Position numbers and translations under genes: made by a program
The notes under the pieces: generated by a model
Told to the model about the DNA's origin: nothing
Databases searched by the model: none
Seen by the model: only the letters and a program-made list of their open reading frames with translations
In this document: in pieces, positions 1-6,176 of the stretch
Layout: every line of letters starts with the position of its first letter
How positions within the stretch are numbered: the stretch's first letter is position 1
Assembly (NCBI GenBank): GCA_945788205.1
Contig: CALZLE010000472.1
Coordinates: 1-6,176, forward strand
Source of the DNA: an uncultured Desulfuromonadales bacterium
Lineage (GTDB): Bacteria > Desulfobacterota > Desulfuromonadia > Desulfuromonadales > Geopsychrobacteraceae
DNA length: 6,176 nt
Direction of reading: 5' to 3'

Positions 1-213
1 AGCCTGCTGGTGCCACGCGATGCCGTGATCAAGACGTTCGGCAAGGACGTCGTCTTTCTCGCGGTTGAGGGCAAAGCCAAGATGATCCCGGTGCAGATTC
101 GTGGTTATCAGGGGATGCAAGTCGCCGTCGAAGGTCCGGGGATCGAGACCGGAGCACAGGTGGTGATTAAAGGGAATGAGCGGATTCGCGACGGACAGGC
201 GATCCGGTTTTAG
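1..213 (+). CDS. RND efflux periplasmic adaptor (membrane fusion protein), C-terminal fragment
   Basis: The frame is open from base 1 to a TAG at 211-213 and gives the last 70 residues of a protein whose start lies upstream of the window. The segment begins SLLVPRDAVIK and ends GNERIRDGQAIRF. This is the usual end of AcrA/HlyD-type adaptors: a VPxxAV strand, a small beta domain, then a V(V/I)xGNERxRxGQ tail close to the C-terminus. Such adaptors sit in the periplasm, usually anchored to the inner membrane, and join an RND pump to an outer-membrane channel. The RND gene starts 18 bp downstream, which supports the call and a shared transcript. An internal ATG at 28 residues or so of this fragment should not be taken as a start, because the frame continues unbroken to the window edge. 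The anchoring type (lipoprotein or membrane helix) cannot be seen. Confidence 0.88.
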   Translation, partial: SLLVPRDAVIKTFGKDVVFLAVEGKAKMIPVQIRGYQGMQVAVEGPGIETGAQVVIKGNERIRDGQAIRF

Positions 214-231
214 AAATTAAGGAATCATTTT

Positions 232-3200
232 ATGGATATCATCCGTTTTTCCATCCTCAAACCGGTCACGATTCTGGCGGGCATCATTATGGTGCTGATG
301 TTCGGCGGGATCAGTTTGACGCGTCTGCCCTATCAGCTCAGTCCGACGGTCATCGAGCCGGAGATTCAGGTCACCACCACCTGGCGGGGTGCAACCCCCT
401 ACGAGATCGAACGGGAGATCATTGAGGAACAAGAAAACACCCTGAAAGGTTTGCCCGACCTGATCGAGATGGAGAGCGAGGCGCGTAACAGCCAGGGGAG
501 TGTAACCCTGCGCTTTAAAGTCGGCACCAGCGTTGAAGAAGCGCTGCTGCGGGTGTCCAACAAGATCAACGAAGTCCCCGATTATCCCACTGGGGTCGAC
601 AACCCAGTTGTCAACGCCTCCGGAGCAACCGCCTCACCAGTTATCTGGATGATTCTGAAAACCACCGAGAGCAACGAAAATCCGATCCAGAATTACAAAA
701 CTTTCTTTGAGGATGAAGTCCGTCAACATATCGAACGGGTCAAGGGGGTCTCCGACCTGTTTATCGGCAGCGGCACTGAAGCGGAGATGCACATCATCAT
801 CTCGGCGGAAAAACTGGCCTCTTACGGCCTGACCACCGCTGATGTAATCGCTGCGATACAAGGCGAAAACATCAACGTCTCAGCCGGCACCCTCGGTGTC
901 GGTCGGCGGGATTTCCGGATTCGCACCACCGGAGAATTTAAAACAGCAAAAGATATCGCCCAGGTGGTACTCCGTTCCACCGGCCAGCAGCGCGTTCTGC
1001 TCGGCGACCTGGCTGAGATCCGGCCCGGCTTTGAAAAGAAAAATTCGGTGGTCCTGCAGAACGGCGTCCCCGGCATCGCCATCGGGGTGCGTCCGGAAGC
1101 GGGCACCAACATTCTGGAGATGACCAATCTGGCCGAAGAAAAATACCTCTGGCTCAACGAGCACAAACTCGCCCAGAAAGGTCTCTATCTTGACTGGGTT
1201 TACGACCAACGCTTTTACATCAACGGCGCTATCGACCAGATCAAACAGAACATCATGTTCGGGGGCCTACTGGCGATCGGCGTGCTGTTGCTGTTCCTGC
1301 GCAGTCTGCGCGCCACTATTGTCGTCGCCACGGCAATCCCGATCAGTGTCGTCGGGACCTTTGTTTTCCTCGATCTGCTCGGCCGAAACCTCAACGTCGT
1401 CTCGTTGGCCGGGATCGCTTTTGCCGTCGGCATGCTGGTTGACAACGCCATCGTCGTTATTGAAAACATCGACCGTCACCGGCTGATGGGCAAAAAAGCC
1501 TTCGATGCAGCGCTGGACGGAACCAAAGAAGTCTGGGGCGCGGTCCTCGCCTCGACCATCACCACCGTGGCGGTCTTTTTGCCGGTGGTCTTCATTCAGG
1601 AGGAAGCGGGCCAGCTGTTCCGCGACATCGCCATCGCTGTTGTCGCGGCAGTCAGCCTCAGCCTGTTCGTTTCGGTATCGGTCATCCCGATGTTCTCGTA
1701 CCGGCTGTTCCGGGTCAAAAAGTCGAGCAACAAGAAAAACTTGCCGATTCTCGATAACATTGGCCACAAACTTTCCAATGGGCTGATGTCATTAGTCACG
1801 TTGGCGATCCGGAACGGGGTGACCCGCGCGGTAACCCTGGCACTCCTGATCGGTATCGCCTTCGCTTCGGTCTATTTTTTGACGCCAAAGATGGAATATC
1901 TGCCGCAGGGCAACCGGAACCTGGTCCTCAATATCCTGGTTCCGCCACCGGGTCTTTCCACCGCGGAACGGGTCGATATCGGTGAACGTTTCCACAAAAT
2001 GGCAGAGCCGCACATCGGCGCTGATGTTGACGGCGTGCCCTCAATCCGCAATATGTTCTACGTCGGCGCCGAAGGCTTCATGATCGCCGGCGCAATCAGC
2101 GATCATTTCGACAAGGCCGGTGAACTGCTCCCCTTCTTCACCCGGCTGATTTACAGCATTCCGGGGATGTACGGCGTCAGCCTGCAGCCGGGGGTCTTTG
2201 AAAGCGGCCTCGGCGAAGGCCGCGCGATCAAGCTCAATGTCAGCGGAAATGACCTGAACAAAATCGTCGCCGCATCCGGCACCATGTTCGGCATGATCCG
2301 CGGACAGATCGAAAACAGTCAGGTCCGCCCGGTCCCTTCCATCGAACTGACCTATCCCGAGGTGCGCATCATCCCGGACCGCGACCGGCTTAAAGCCAAC
2401 GGCATGAGCACTCGCGAGCTGGGAACCGCCCTCGACGTACTGATGGACGGCCGGGTGGTTGGTGACTTCAAGCAGGAGGGGAAAAAGAAGATCGACCTGA
2501 TATTGAAAGCGTCCGACGCAGAGATCTCCACACCACAGGCGCTCTACAACGCCACCCTGGCGACACCGAGTGGCAAGCTGGTGCCGGTCTCCTCGCTGGC
2601 GACACTGCAGGAAGCCACCGGCATGGCCCGCATTCGCCATCTTGAACGGGAACGGACCGTCACTCTTCAGGTCACGCCACCAAAGTCGATGCCGCTGCAA
2701 ACAGCGATGGAGATTATCGATGGGCAGATTATTCCGCAAGTAAAACAGATGGGGCTGCTCGAAGGCTTGCAGGTCGAAATGAGCGGTGCCGCCGACAAAC
2801 TGGTTGAAACCCGCGAAGTCCTGCAATGGGATTTTCTGCTGGCGATCCTGATCGCCTACCTGCTGATGGCTTCACTGTTCGGCAATTTCATTTATCCGCT
2901 GATCATCATGCTGACTGTACCGCTGGCCGGCGCTGGCGGCTTTATCGGCCTGAAGCTGCTGAACATCTTCATCACGCCGCAGCCGATGGACGTGTTGACC
3001 ATGCTCGGCTTCGTCATTCTGATCGGCGTCGTGGTCAACAACGCGATTCTGATCGTCCACCAGGCGTTGAATAATTTTCACGACAACGGCATGGATTACC
3101 GCGAAGCGGTGTTGGAGTCGACCCGCAGCCGCCTGCGGCCGATCTACATGAGCGCGACCACCAGCATCTGCGGCATGCTGCCGCTGGTGTTGATCCCCGG

Positions 3201-3351
3201 CGCCGGTTCCGAACTTTACCGCGGCTTGGGCAGCGTCATTCTCGGCGGACTGGCGGTTTCGACGGTGTTTACCGTGTTCGTCATCCCGGCGATTCTGATA
3301 TTTGTTATCCGGATGGAAAAACGCAAAGCCCCGCAGGAGGACAGCCGATGA
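232..3351 (+). CDS. RND-family efflux pump, inner-membrane permease subunit (AcrB-like)
   Basis: This 1039-residue protein has the normal length and layout of the RND/HAE1 family, which are trimeric proton/substrate antiporters exporting drugs, detergents or other small molecules through a periplasmic funnel. The first membrane helix is at about residues 11-31, followed by a periplasmic porter domain. A helix bundle occupies about 340-490, helix 7 about 530-550, a second porter domain follows, and the last bundle runs from about 868 to 1028. The TM4 motif GMLVDNAIVVIEN places Asp404-Asn405 where AcrB has Asp407-Asp408. The TM10 motif VVNNAILIV places Asn936 at the AcrB Lys940 position. RLRPIYMSATTS keeps the Arg and Thr of the relay helices. 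The ATG at 232 has AAGGAA at 219-224, 7 bp upstream. The adaptor lies 18 bp upstream and the channel gene overlaps by 4 bases. The altered relay resembles many non-AcrB RND pumps. Substrate is unknown, and a metal exporter is less likely from the motifs but not excluded. Confidence 0.95.
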   Translation: MDIIRFSILKPVTILAGIIMVLMFGGISLTRLPYQLSPTVIEPEIQVTTTWRGATPYEIEREIIEEQENTLKGLPDLIEMESEARNSQGSVTLRFKVGTSVEEALLRVSNKINEVPDYPTGVDNPVVNASGATASPVIWMILKTTESNENPIQNYKTFFEDEVRQHIERVKGVSDLFIGSGTEAEMHIIISAEKLASYGLTTADVIAAIQGENINVSAGTLGVGRRDFRIRTTGEFKTAKDIAQVVLRSTGQQRVLLGDLAEIRPGFEKKNSVVLQNGVPGIAIGVRPEAGTNILEMTNLAEEKYLWLNEHKLAQKGLYLDWVYDQRFYINGAIDQIKQNIMFGGLLAIGVLLLFLRSLRATIVVATAIPISVVGTFVFLDLLGRNLNVVSLAGIAFAVGMLVDNAIVVIENIDRHRLMGKKAFDAALDGTKEVWGAVLASTITTVAVFLPVVFIQEEAGQLFRDIAIAVVAAVSLSLFVSVSVIPMFSYRLFRVKKSSNKKNLPILDNIGHKLSNGLMSLVTLAIRNGVTRAVTLALLIGIAFASVYFLTPKMEYLPQGNRNLVLNILVPPPGLSTAERVDIGERFHKMAEPHIGADVDGVPSIRNMFYVGAEGFMIAGAISDHFDKAGELLPFFTRLIYSIPGMYGVSLQPGVFESGLGEGRAIKLNVSGNDLNKIVAASGTMFGMIRGQIENSQVRPVPSIELTYPEVRIIPDRDRLKANGMSTRELGTALDVLMDGRVVGDFKQEGKKKIDLILKASDAEISTPQALYNATLATPSGKLVPVSSLATLQEATGMARIRHLERERTVTLQVTPPKSMPLQTAMEIIDGQIIPQVKQMGLLEGLQVEMSGAADKLVETREVLQWDFLLAILIAYLLMASLFGNFIYPLIIMLTVPLAGAGGFIGLKLLNIFITPQPMDVLTMLGFVILIGVVVNNAILIVHQALNNFHDNGMDYREAVLESTRSRLRPIYMSATTSICGMLPLVLIPGAGSELYRGLGSVILGGLAVSTVFTVFVIPAILIFVIRMEKRKAPQEDSR

Positions 3352-4613
3352 AATTCTTAACCACAACACTTCTGCTGCTGATCTTGCTGGCCCCACAGGC
3401 AAACGCTCTGACGCTGACCGAAGCGGTGGCCGCCGCGCAACAGAATCACCAACGGATAGAGCAGTTTCGCGCCAACGCAGACCAGTCAAAAGCGACGGTC
3501 GGTATCGCCCGGGCAGCATTTCTGCCGCGTGTTGATCTCGCTTACAGTTATCTGAAGTGGGATAAAGATTACAGCGAGTTCGGCATCTATAATTCAACTT
3601 TAAGCCTCGGCGCATCTCTCAATCTGTTCAATGGCCTGCGTGATTTCCACAACTACCAAGCCGCCAAGCAACGCGCCCAAGGAGCCGATTACCAACTACA
3701 GGCGACCCGAGCCGACATAACCCTCGAGACCAAACAGGCTTACATCGAAGTGCTACGCGCCGGTCATTCGGTGGCAACCGCCGCTGAGGGCGTCGACTTG
3801 TTGGAACGGCAGCTTCGGGACACCAAGTTAAAATACGAACATGGCGTGATTGCCCGCAATGAACTGCTGCGGGTCGAAGTGGAGCTCTCCAACGCCCGGC
3901 AAAATCTTTTGCAAGCCGAAGGACAACAACAGATCGCCAGCCGCCAACTGGAACGCAGCATCGGCGCACAACTCGCGAGCGAAGAAACACTTGCAGATTT
4001 GACTGGCGACAGCCTGCAAAGCTTCGATCCTGCACAGGTTAACAGCTACCAGCAACAGCTGCGTGACAATCGCAGTGAACTTCTCTACCTGCGCAGCGAA
4101 CTGCAGGCCAGTAAACGGCTACGGCAGGCGAGTAAAGGCGATTACCTGCCGCGTGTCGACCTCGGTTTCACGCACGAAGAATATGGTGACGACCTCTCCC
4201 CGCTCGACAGCAACAGCGATGACAACCTGCTGACCTTAAGCGCCAGCTGGAACCTGTTTGATGGCTTCGCCCGCGAAAAATCGGTCGCCACGGCCGATGC
4301 TCAGACGCGCAAGATTGCCGCCCAATTACGCGACACCGAAGCCGCCCTGGATTTGCAACTGGCAACCGCCCTGCAAAACGCCCGCATCGCCACAGGCCGC
4401 CAACAAGAAGCGCGCACCGGTGTGATCTCGGCCGAAGAAAACTACCGGGTCACCGAAAACCGTTTCGCGCAACAACAGGCCACCACCGTAGACCTGCTCG
4501 ATGCCCAGTTCCTGCTGACCCGCGCCCGTAATCTGGAGATTGATGCCCGCTACGATCTGTACCTGAGCTCGGCACAGCTGGAACGAATTCTGGAGAGTGA
4601 CAAAGCTGAATAG
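3348..4613 (+). CDS. TolC-like outer-membrane efflux channel protein
   Basis: This 421-residue protein forms the outer-membrane exit duct of the exporter encoded just upstream. Residues 1-20 are a typical Sec signal peptide: Lys2, a Leu-rich core, and a likely cut after Ala-Asn-Ala. There is no lipobox cysteine, so it is TolC-type and not a lipoprotein like OprM. The mature protein shows the two-fold internal repeat of the OEP family. FLPRVDL at 58-64 matches YLPRVDL at 266-272, and NLFNGL at 92-97 matches NLFDGF at 302-307, so the repeat period is about 208-210 residues. These mark the beta-barrel strands. The long Gln/Ala/Glu-rich helical stretches after each (about 100-200 and 310-410) form the coiled-coil tunnel. 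The start is fixed by AGGAGG at 3335-3340, 7 bp before the ATG, and by the ATGA overlap with the pump gene, which implies translational coupling. No clear terminator follows it. Confidence 0.93.
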   Translation: MKFLTTTLLLLILLAPQANALTLTEAVAAAQQNHQRIEQFRANADQSKATVGIARAAFLPRVDLAYSYLKWDKDYSEFGIYNSTLSLGASLNLFNGLRDFHNYQAAKQRAQGADYQLQATRADITLETKQAYIEVLRAGHSVATAAEGVDLLERQLRDTKLKYEHGVIARNELLRVEVELSNARQNLLQAEGQQQIASRQLERSIGAQLASEETLADLTGDSLQSFDPAQVNSYQQQLRDNRSELLYLRSELQASKRLRQASKGDYLPRVDLGFTHEEYGDDLSPLDSNSDDNLLTLSASWNLFDGFAREKSVATADAQTRKIAAQLRDTEAALDLQLATALQNARIATGRQQEARTGVISAEENYRVTENRFAQQQATTVDLLDAQFLLTRARNLEIDARYDLYLSSAQLERILESDKAE

Positions 4614-4634
4614 AACCAGAAGCCCTGGCTCAAA
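4614..4634. other. Short convergent intergenic gap between channel gene and integrase gene
   Basis: Only 21 bp separate the TAG of the channel gene (4611-4613) from the TAG of the minus-strand integrase gene (reads as cta at 4635-4637). The small inverted pairs seen here, AGCC-ct-GGCT at 4621-4630 and CCAG...CTGG, have 4-bp stems and no T-run on either strand. I therefore see no convincing intrinsic terminator for either transcript. Confidence 0.6.
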
Positions 4635-5945
4635 CTAACGATCAACCGGGCTGCGTACCGCAACCCCCGGCTTGTTCAGCACATGTGTGTAAATCATCGT
4701 TGTCGCCACGTCAGCGTGGCCTAACAACTCCTGAACCGTGCGGATATCGTAACCCGAATCCAGCAGGTGGGTGGCAAATGAGTGCCGCAAAGTATGTGGT
4801 GTAACCGGCTTGCTCAGCTCAGCCCTTTTCGTTGTCTCACGGACCGCACGCTGCACTGCCGAATCATCAAAATGGTGACGACGAACCTTACCACTCTCAG
4901 GATCGACACTTACCCTACTTGCGGGGAAAACATACTGCCACCGCCAATCCCGAGCGGCCCCCGGATACTTCTTGCTTAGCGCTGAGGGCAACCAGACCTC
5001 GCCATAATTTCTTTTCAGATCCTCAGCATGAATACACTTTGCTTCAGCAATCTGCCCCTCAAGTGCCTCGCGACAGATATCCGGCAGCATAGTGATGCGA
5101 TCCTTACGCCCCTTTCCGTCACGAACAAGAATCTGGTTTTGAGCAAAATCGACATCTTTGATCCGCAGGCGAATCGCTTCCAGCAAGCGCAGCCCTGCGC
5201 CATAGAGCAATTGGCAGATCAACGTAAAGGGAGGATTCATTTCAGCAAGTAGCACTGAAACCTCTTCTCGACTCAATACGACAGGAACTTTGATCGGCTT
5301 TTTAGCCCGCGTGAAGTCAGAGAAATCACCCAAAGAACATTCTTCAGACTCCTGAAATAGAAAGACAAGAGCGTTAAGAGCCTGCTTCTGCGTATTGACA
5401 GCCACATTCTGCTTTTCAACCAGCCAGGTCAAATAGGCTTTAACTGCAGTTGCATCCAGATCAATAATCTGACGATGTGGATAATGCCCCAGAAAACGAG
5501 AGGCCCAATCGAGATATGCATTAATCGTTCGCTTCGCATATTGCCGACCAACCAAAGTGGTCCGCATTTTCTCTAGAGTCGCCCGATGCGCAGAAGACAG
5601 AGTGATAGAGTTACCTTCATCGCATTTAGGAAGAGACGTTTCTCCTCCATCAGCAGCCCAGGAAATTTGAAGATAGTCTCGGAAAAAATGCCACAATGCG
5701 GTACGGGCCTGCTTGTACTGCCAATCCTTAATCGACTCCCTATCCCGCAAAGAATCAAGAAACGCAGAAGCATGCTCAGGGCGACAATCCTTCAGAGGCA
5801 ACCGCCCAATAAACTTGACGAATTGCTTACACCAAATCACATACCAATGAATAAGTTTCGGATTGACACAGATTTCAGTCAGACAATTTTCGTATGATAG
5901 CCAGAATGAAGAATTGAGGGCGGACTCCCCCAAAGAATTTTCCAT
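4635..5945 (-). CDS. intI: Integron integrase (tyrosine recombinase) with duplicated N-terminal SAM-like domain
   Basis: IntI enzymes insert and excise gene cassettes by recombining attI and attC sites. Residues about 253-436 form the catalytic domain. Arg253 (GAGLRLLEA), Lys278 (GKGRKDR), His384 and Arg387 (HTLRH), His410 (LLGHADV) and Tyr419 (MIYTHV) are all present, with the same spacings as Arg146, Lys171, His277, Arg280, His303 and Tyr312 of IntI1 as I recall it. The IntI-specific insert is clear at about 339-370 (VFPASRVSVDPESGKVRRHH and following), and the C-terminus ends in the usual VRSPxDR. The core-binding domain is at about 121-199. An extra region of about 107 residues precedes it, and residues 28-94 resemble that domain (see findings). 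The ATG at 5945 has GGAGG (CCTCC at 5952-5956) 6 bp upstream, so the long start is the real one. The frame is intact and likely active. The gene points away from attI, the standard arrangement. It is less GC-rich than the efflux genes, which fits a separate origin. Confidence 0.96.
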   Translation of the reverse strand: MENSLGESALNSSFWLSYENCLTEICVNPKLIHWYVIWCKQFVKFIGRLPLKDCRPEHASAFLDSLRDRESIKDWQYKQARTALWHFFRDYLQISWAADGGETSLPKCDEGNSITLSSAHRATLEKMRTTLVGRQYAKRTINAYLDWASRFLGHYPHRQIIDLDATAVKAYLTWLVEKQNVAVNTQKQALNALVFLFQESEECSLGDFSDFTRAKKPIKVPVVLSREEVSVLLAEMNPPFTLICQLLYGAGLRLLEAIRLRIKDVDFAQNQILVRDGKGRKDRITMLPDICREALEGQIAEAKCIHAEDLKRNYGEVWLPSALSKKYPGAARDWRWQYVFPASRVSVDPESGKVRRHHFDDSAVQRAVRETTKRAELSKPVTPHTLRHSFATHLLDSGYDIRTVQELLGHADVATTMIYTHVLNKPGVAVRSPVDR

Positions 5946-5951
5946 GATCCC

Positions 5952-5956
5952 CCTCC
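5952..5956 (-). promoter_or_regulatory. Ribosome binding site of intI
   Basis: The minus strand reads GGAGGGGGATC directly before the ATG at 5945. The GGAGG core lies 6 bases from the start codon. This strong site decides for the 436-residue protein over shorter internal starts that would remove the N-terminal extension. Confidence 0.8.
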
Positions 5957-5996
5957 AGAGACGTAGAAAAAAAACGGTTAAAAACCAGACAAAAAT

Positions 5997-6024
5997 AAGA
6001 TACTGTATTTACACAGAAATTCAA
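5997..6024 (-). promoter_or_regulatory. Candidate intI promoter (Pint)
   Basis: On the minus strand TTGAAT (6024-6019) and TATCTT (6002-5997) are separated by 16 bp. Each matches the sigma-70 consensus at 4 of 6 positions. Transcription from here would give a leader of about 45 bases before the intI start codon. The position agrees with the known integron layout, where Pint fires away from attI. The spacer holds the interrupted palindrome CTGT-N6-ACAG, which could be an operator. This is read by eye and is unsupported by any expression data. Confidence 0.45.
6003..6016. promoter_or_regulatory. Interrupted palindrome CTGT-N6-ACAG inside the Pint spacer, possible operator
   Basis: The plus strand reads CTGTATTTACACAG, with 4-bp arms around six bases, lying exactly between the candidate -35 and -10 boxes of intI. 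Many intI promoters are repressed by LexA and induced by the SOS response. The E. coli-type LexA box is CTGT-N8-ACAG, so this copy is two bases short and may be only a look-alike. Confidence 0.25.
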
Positions 6025-6027
6025 CTG

Positions 6028-6066
6028 ATATTCCGGTAACCGGCATATCCAATATACCGGTTACCG
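6028..6066. repeat. Paired CCGGTNACCG repeats in the attI region
   Basis: ATATTCCGGTAACCG (6028-6042) and ATATACCGGTTACCG (6052-6066) agree at 13 of 15 positions and lie 24 bp apart as direct repeats. Because the core is nearly self-complementary, the same DNA is also a perfect 10-bp inverted repeat: CGGTAACCGG at 6034-6043 against CCGGTTACCG at 6057-6066, with a 13-base loop. Both contain a GTTA element. In attI1 two accessory direct repeats bind extra integrase molecules upstream of the crossover site, and the position here is comparable. The pair could instead bind a regulator or form a hairpin in a cassette transcript leader. Confidence 0.6.
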
Positions 6067-6083
6067 CCTAATCCCTGTTAGGC
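6066..6083 (+). other. attI: attI-like integron recombination site (simple site with core GTTAGGC)
   Basis: The sequence GCCTAATCCCTGTTAGGC contains a left box GCCTAAT (6066-6072) and a right box GTTAGGC (6077-6083), which are inverted copies separated by 4 bp. GTTAGGC fits the integron core consensus GTTRRRY exactly and equals the core I recall for class 1 attI1. By analogy the crossover falls between G6077 and T6078. The site lies 132 bp upstream of the intI start, on the correct side of the gene, and immediately before an AT-rich reading frame. The boundaries of the full attI, which probably includes the upstream repeats, cannot be set from sequence alone. Confidence 0.78.
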
Positions 6084-6092
6084 CTTTAAAAT

Positions 6093-6097
6093 GGAGG
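6093..6097 (+). promoter_or_regulatory. Ribosome binding site of the first cassette gene
   Basis: GGAGG followed by GG lies 5 bases before the ATG at 6103. An in-frame ATG at 6091 overlaps this site and has no ribosome binding site of its own, so 6103 is the preferred start. Confidence 0.7.
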
Positions 6098-6102
6098 GGC
6101 AA

Positions 6103-6176
6103 ATGACACCAAAAGAAATAGCTGAAGATGCAATTGCAAAAATGAACAAAACAATTACAAACGAAATTTTCAAAAC
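6103..6176 (+). CDS. Partial reading frame, probable first integron cassette gene, function unknown
   Basis: The frame opens at ATG 6103 and stays open to the window edge, giving 24 codons: MTPKEIAEDAIAKMNKTITN, then EIFK. I do not recognise it. The visible part is polar, Lys/Ile-rich and looks helical, with no signal peptide. About 28% of its bases are G or C by hand count, far below the efflux genes, which suggests a separate and recently acquired origin. It begins 20 bp after the GTTAGGC core, as expected for a cassette gene, and is divergent from intI. The strong ribosome binding site supports translation. Without the downstream attC it remains possible that this is simply a chromosomal neighbour beside a cassette-free integrase. 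Confidence 0.62.
   Translation, partial: MTPKEIAEDAIAKMNKTITNEIFK

Noticed and set aside
2041..2826. Minus-strand open frame of 261 codons opposite the RND gene
   Set aside because: It is antisense to a clearly conserved RND porter region, has no family resemblance, and is the kind of shadow frame expected in GC-rich coding DNA.
2872..3615. Minus-strand open frame of 247 codons spanning the pump/channel junction
   Set aside because: It is antisense to the C-terminal membrane helices and signal peptide of two real genes. Its product is Arg/Gln/His-rich low-quality sequence with no recognisable domain.
4614..4640. attC site or other recombination site at the 3' side of intI
   Set aside because: The gap is 21 bp, has no GTTRRRY/RYYYAAC pair, and is too short for an attC.
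5863..5898. Perfect TTGACA (5863-5868) and near-perfect TATGAT (5893-5898) on the plus strand within intI, as a cassette promoter Pc
   Set aside because: The boxes are 24 bp apart, too far for a sigma-70 promoter, and neither has a good partner at 16-18 bp.
5976..5986. GGTTAAAAACC as a LexA site of the Geobacter type
   Set aside because: It is too short for the GGTT-N2-C-N4-G-N3-ACC arrangement and lies downstream of the candidate -10. It is probably chance in A-rich DNA.
6008..6034. TTTACA with TATTCC preceded by TG as an alternative Pc
   Set aside because: The spacer is 15 bp and the -10 matches only 3 of 6 positions. It is too weak to list as a promoter, though a Pc somewhere in this region is expected.
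6066..6090. GCCTAA...TTAGGC hairpin as a transcription terminator
   Set aside because: The stem is only 6 bp and is followed by CTTTAAAA and not a T-run. The attI reading explains it better.

Overview
The window suggests a Gram-negative, moderately GC-rich proteobacterium-like chromosome. It encodes a three-part efflux system that needs an outer membrane. The overall style would suit the Desulfuromonas/Geobacter group, but that is an impression from codon use and context, not a demonstrated assignment.

Positions 1-4613 carry three tightly packed plus-strand genes: the 3' end of a periplasmic adaptor (membrane fusion protein), a complete RND inner-membrane pump (1039 aa) and a complete TolC-like outer-membrane channel (421 aa). 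The spacings (18 bp, then a 4-base stop/start overlap) indicate one transcript for a complete adaptor-pump-channel exporter that uses the proton gradient to expel small molecules. The substrate cannot be read from the sequence.

Positions 4635-5945 hold a minus-strand gene, tail-to-tail with the channel gene and only 21 bp from it. It encodes an integron integrase (IntI). All six tyrosine-recombinase catalytic residues are present, with spacing identical to that recalled for IntI1, along with the IntI-specific extra segment. The protein is about 107 residues longer at its N-terminus than IntI1. That extension looks like a second copy of the SAM-like core-binding domain.

Positions 5946-6102 are an AT-rich control and recombination region. 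It contains a probable integrase promoter, a pair of CCGGTNACCG-type repeats, and an attI-like simple site with inverted boxes GCCTAAT and GTTAGGC. The latter is a perfect GTTRRRY core site. A markedly AT-rich reading frame with a strong ribosome binding site starts 20 bp after the expected crossover point and runs off the window. It is most simply the first gene cassette.

The window therefore appears to catch the platform end of an integron (intI, attI, first cassette) beside an efflux operon. The cassette array, if there is one, lies just beyond position 6176. No attC site is visible inside the window, so the array itself is inferred.
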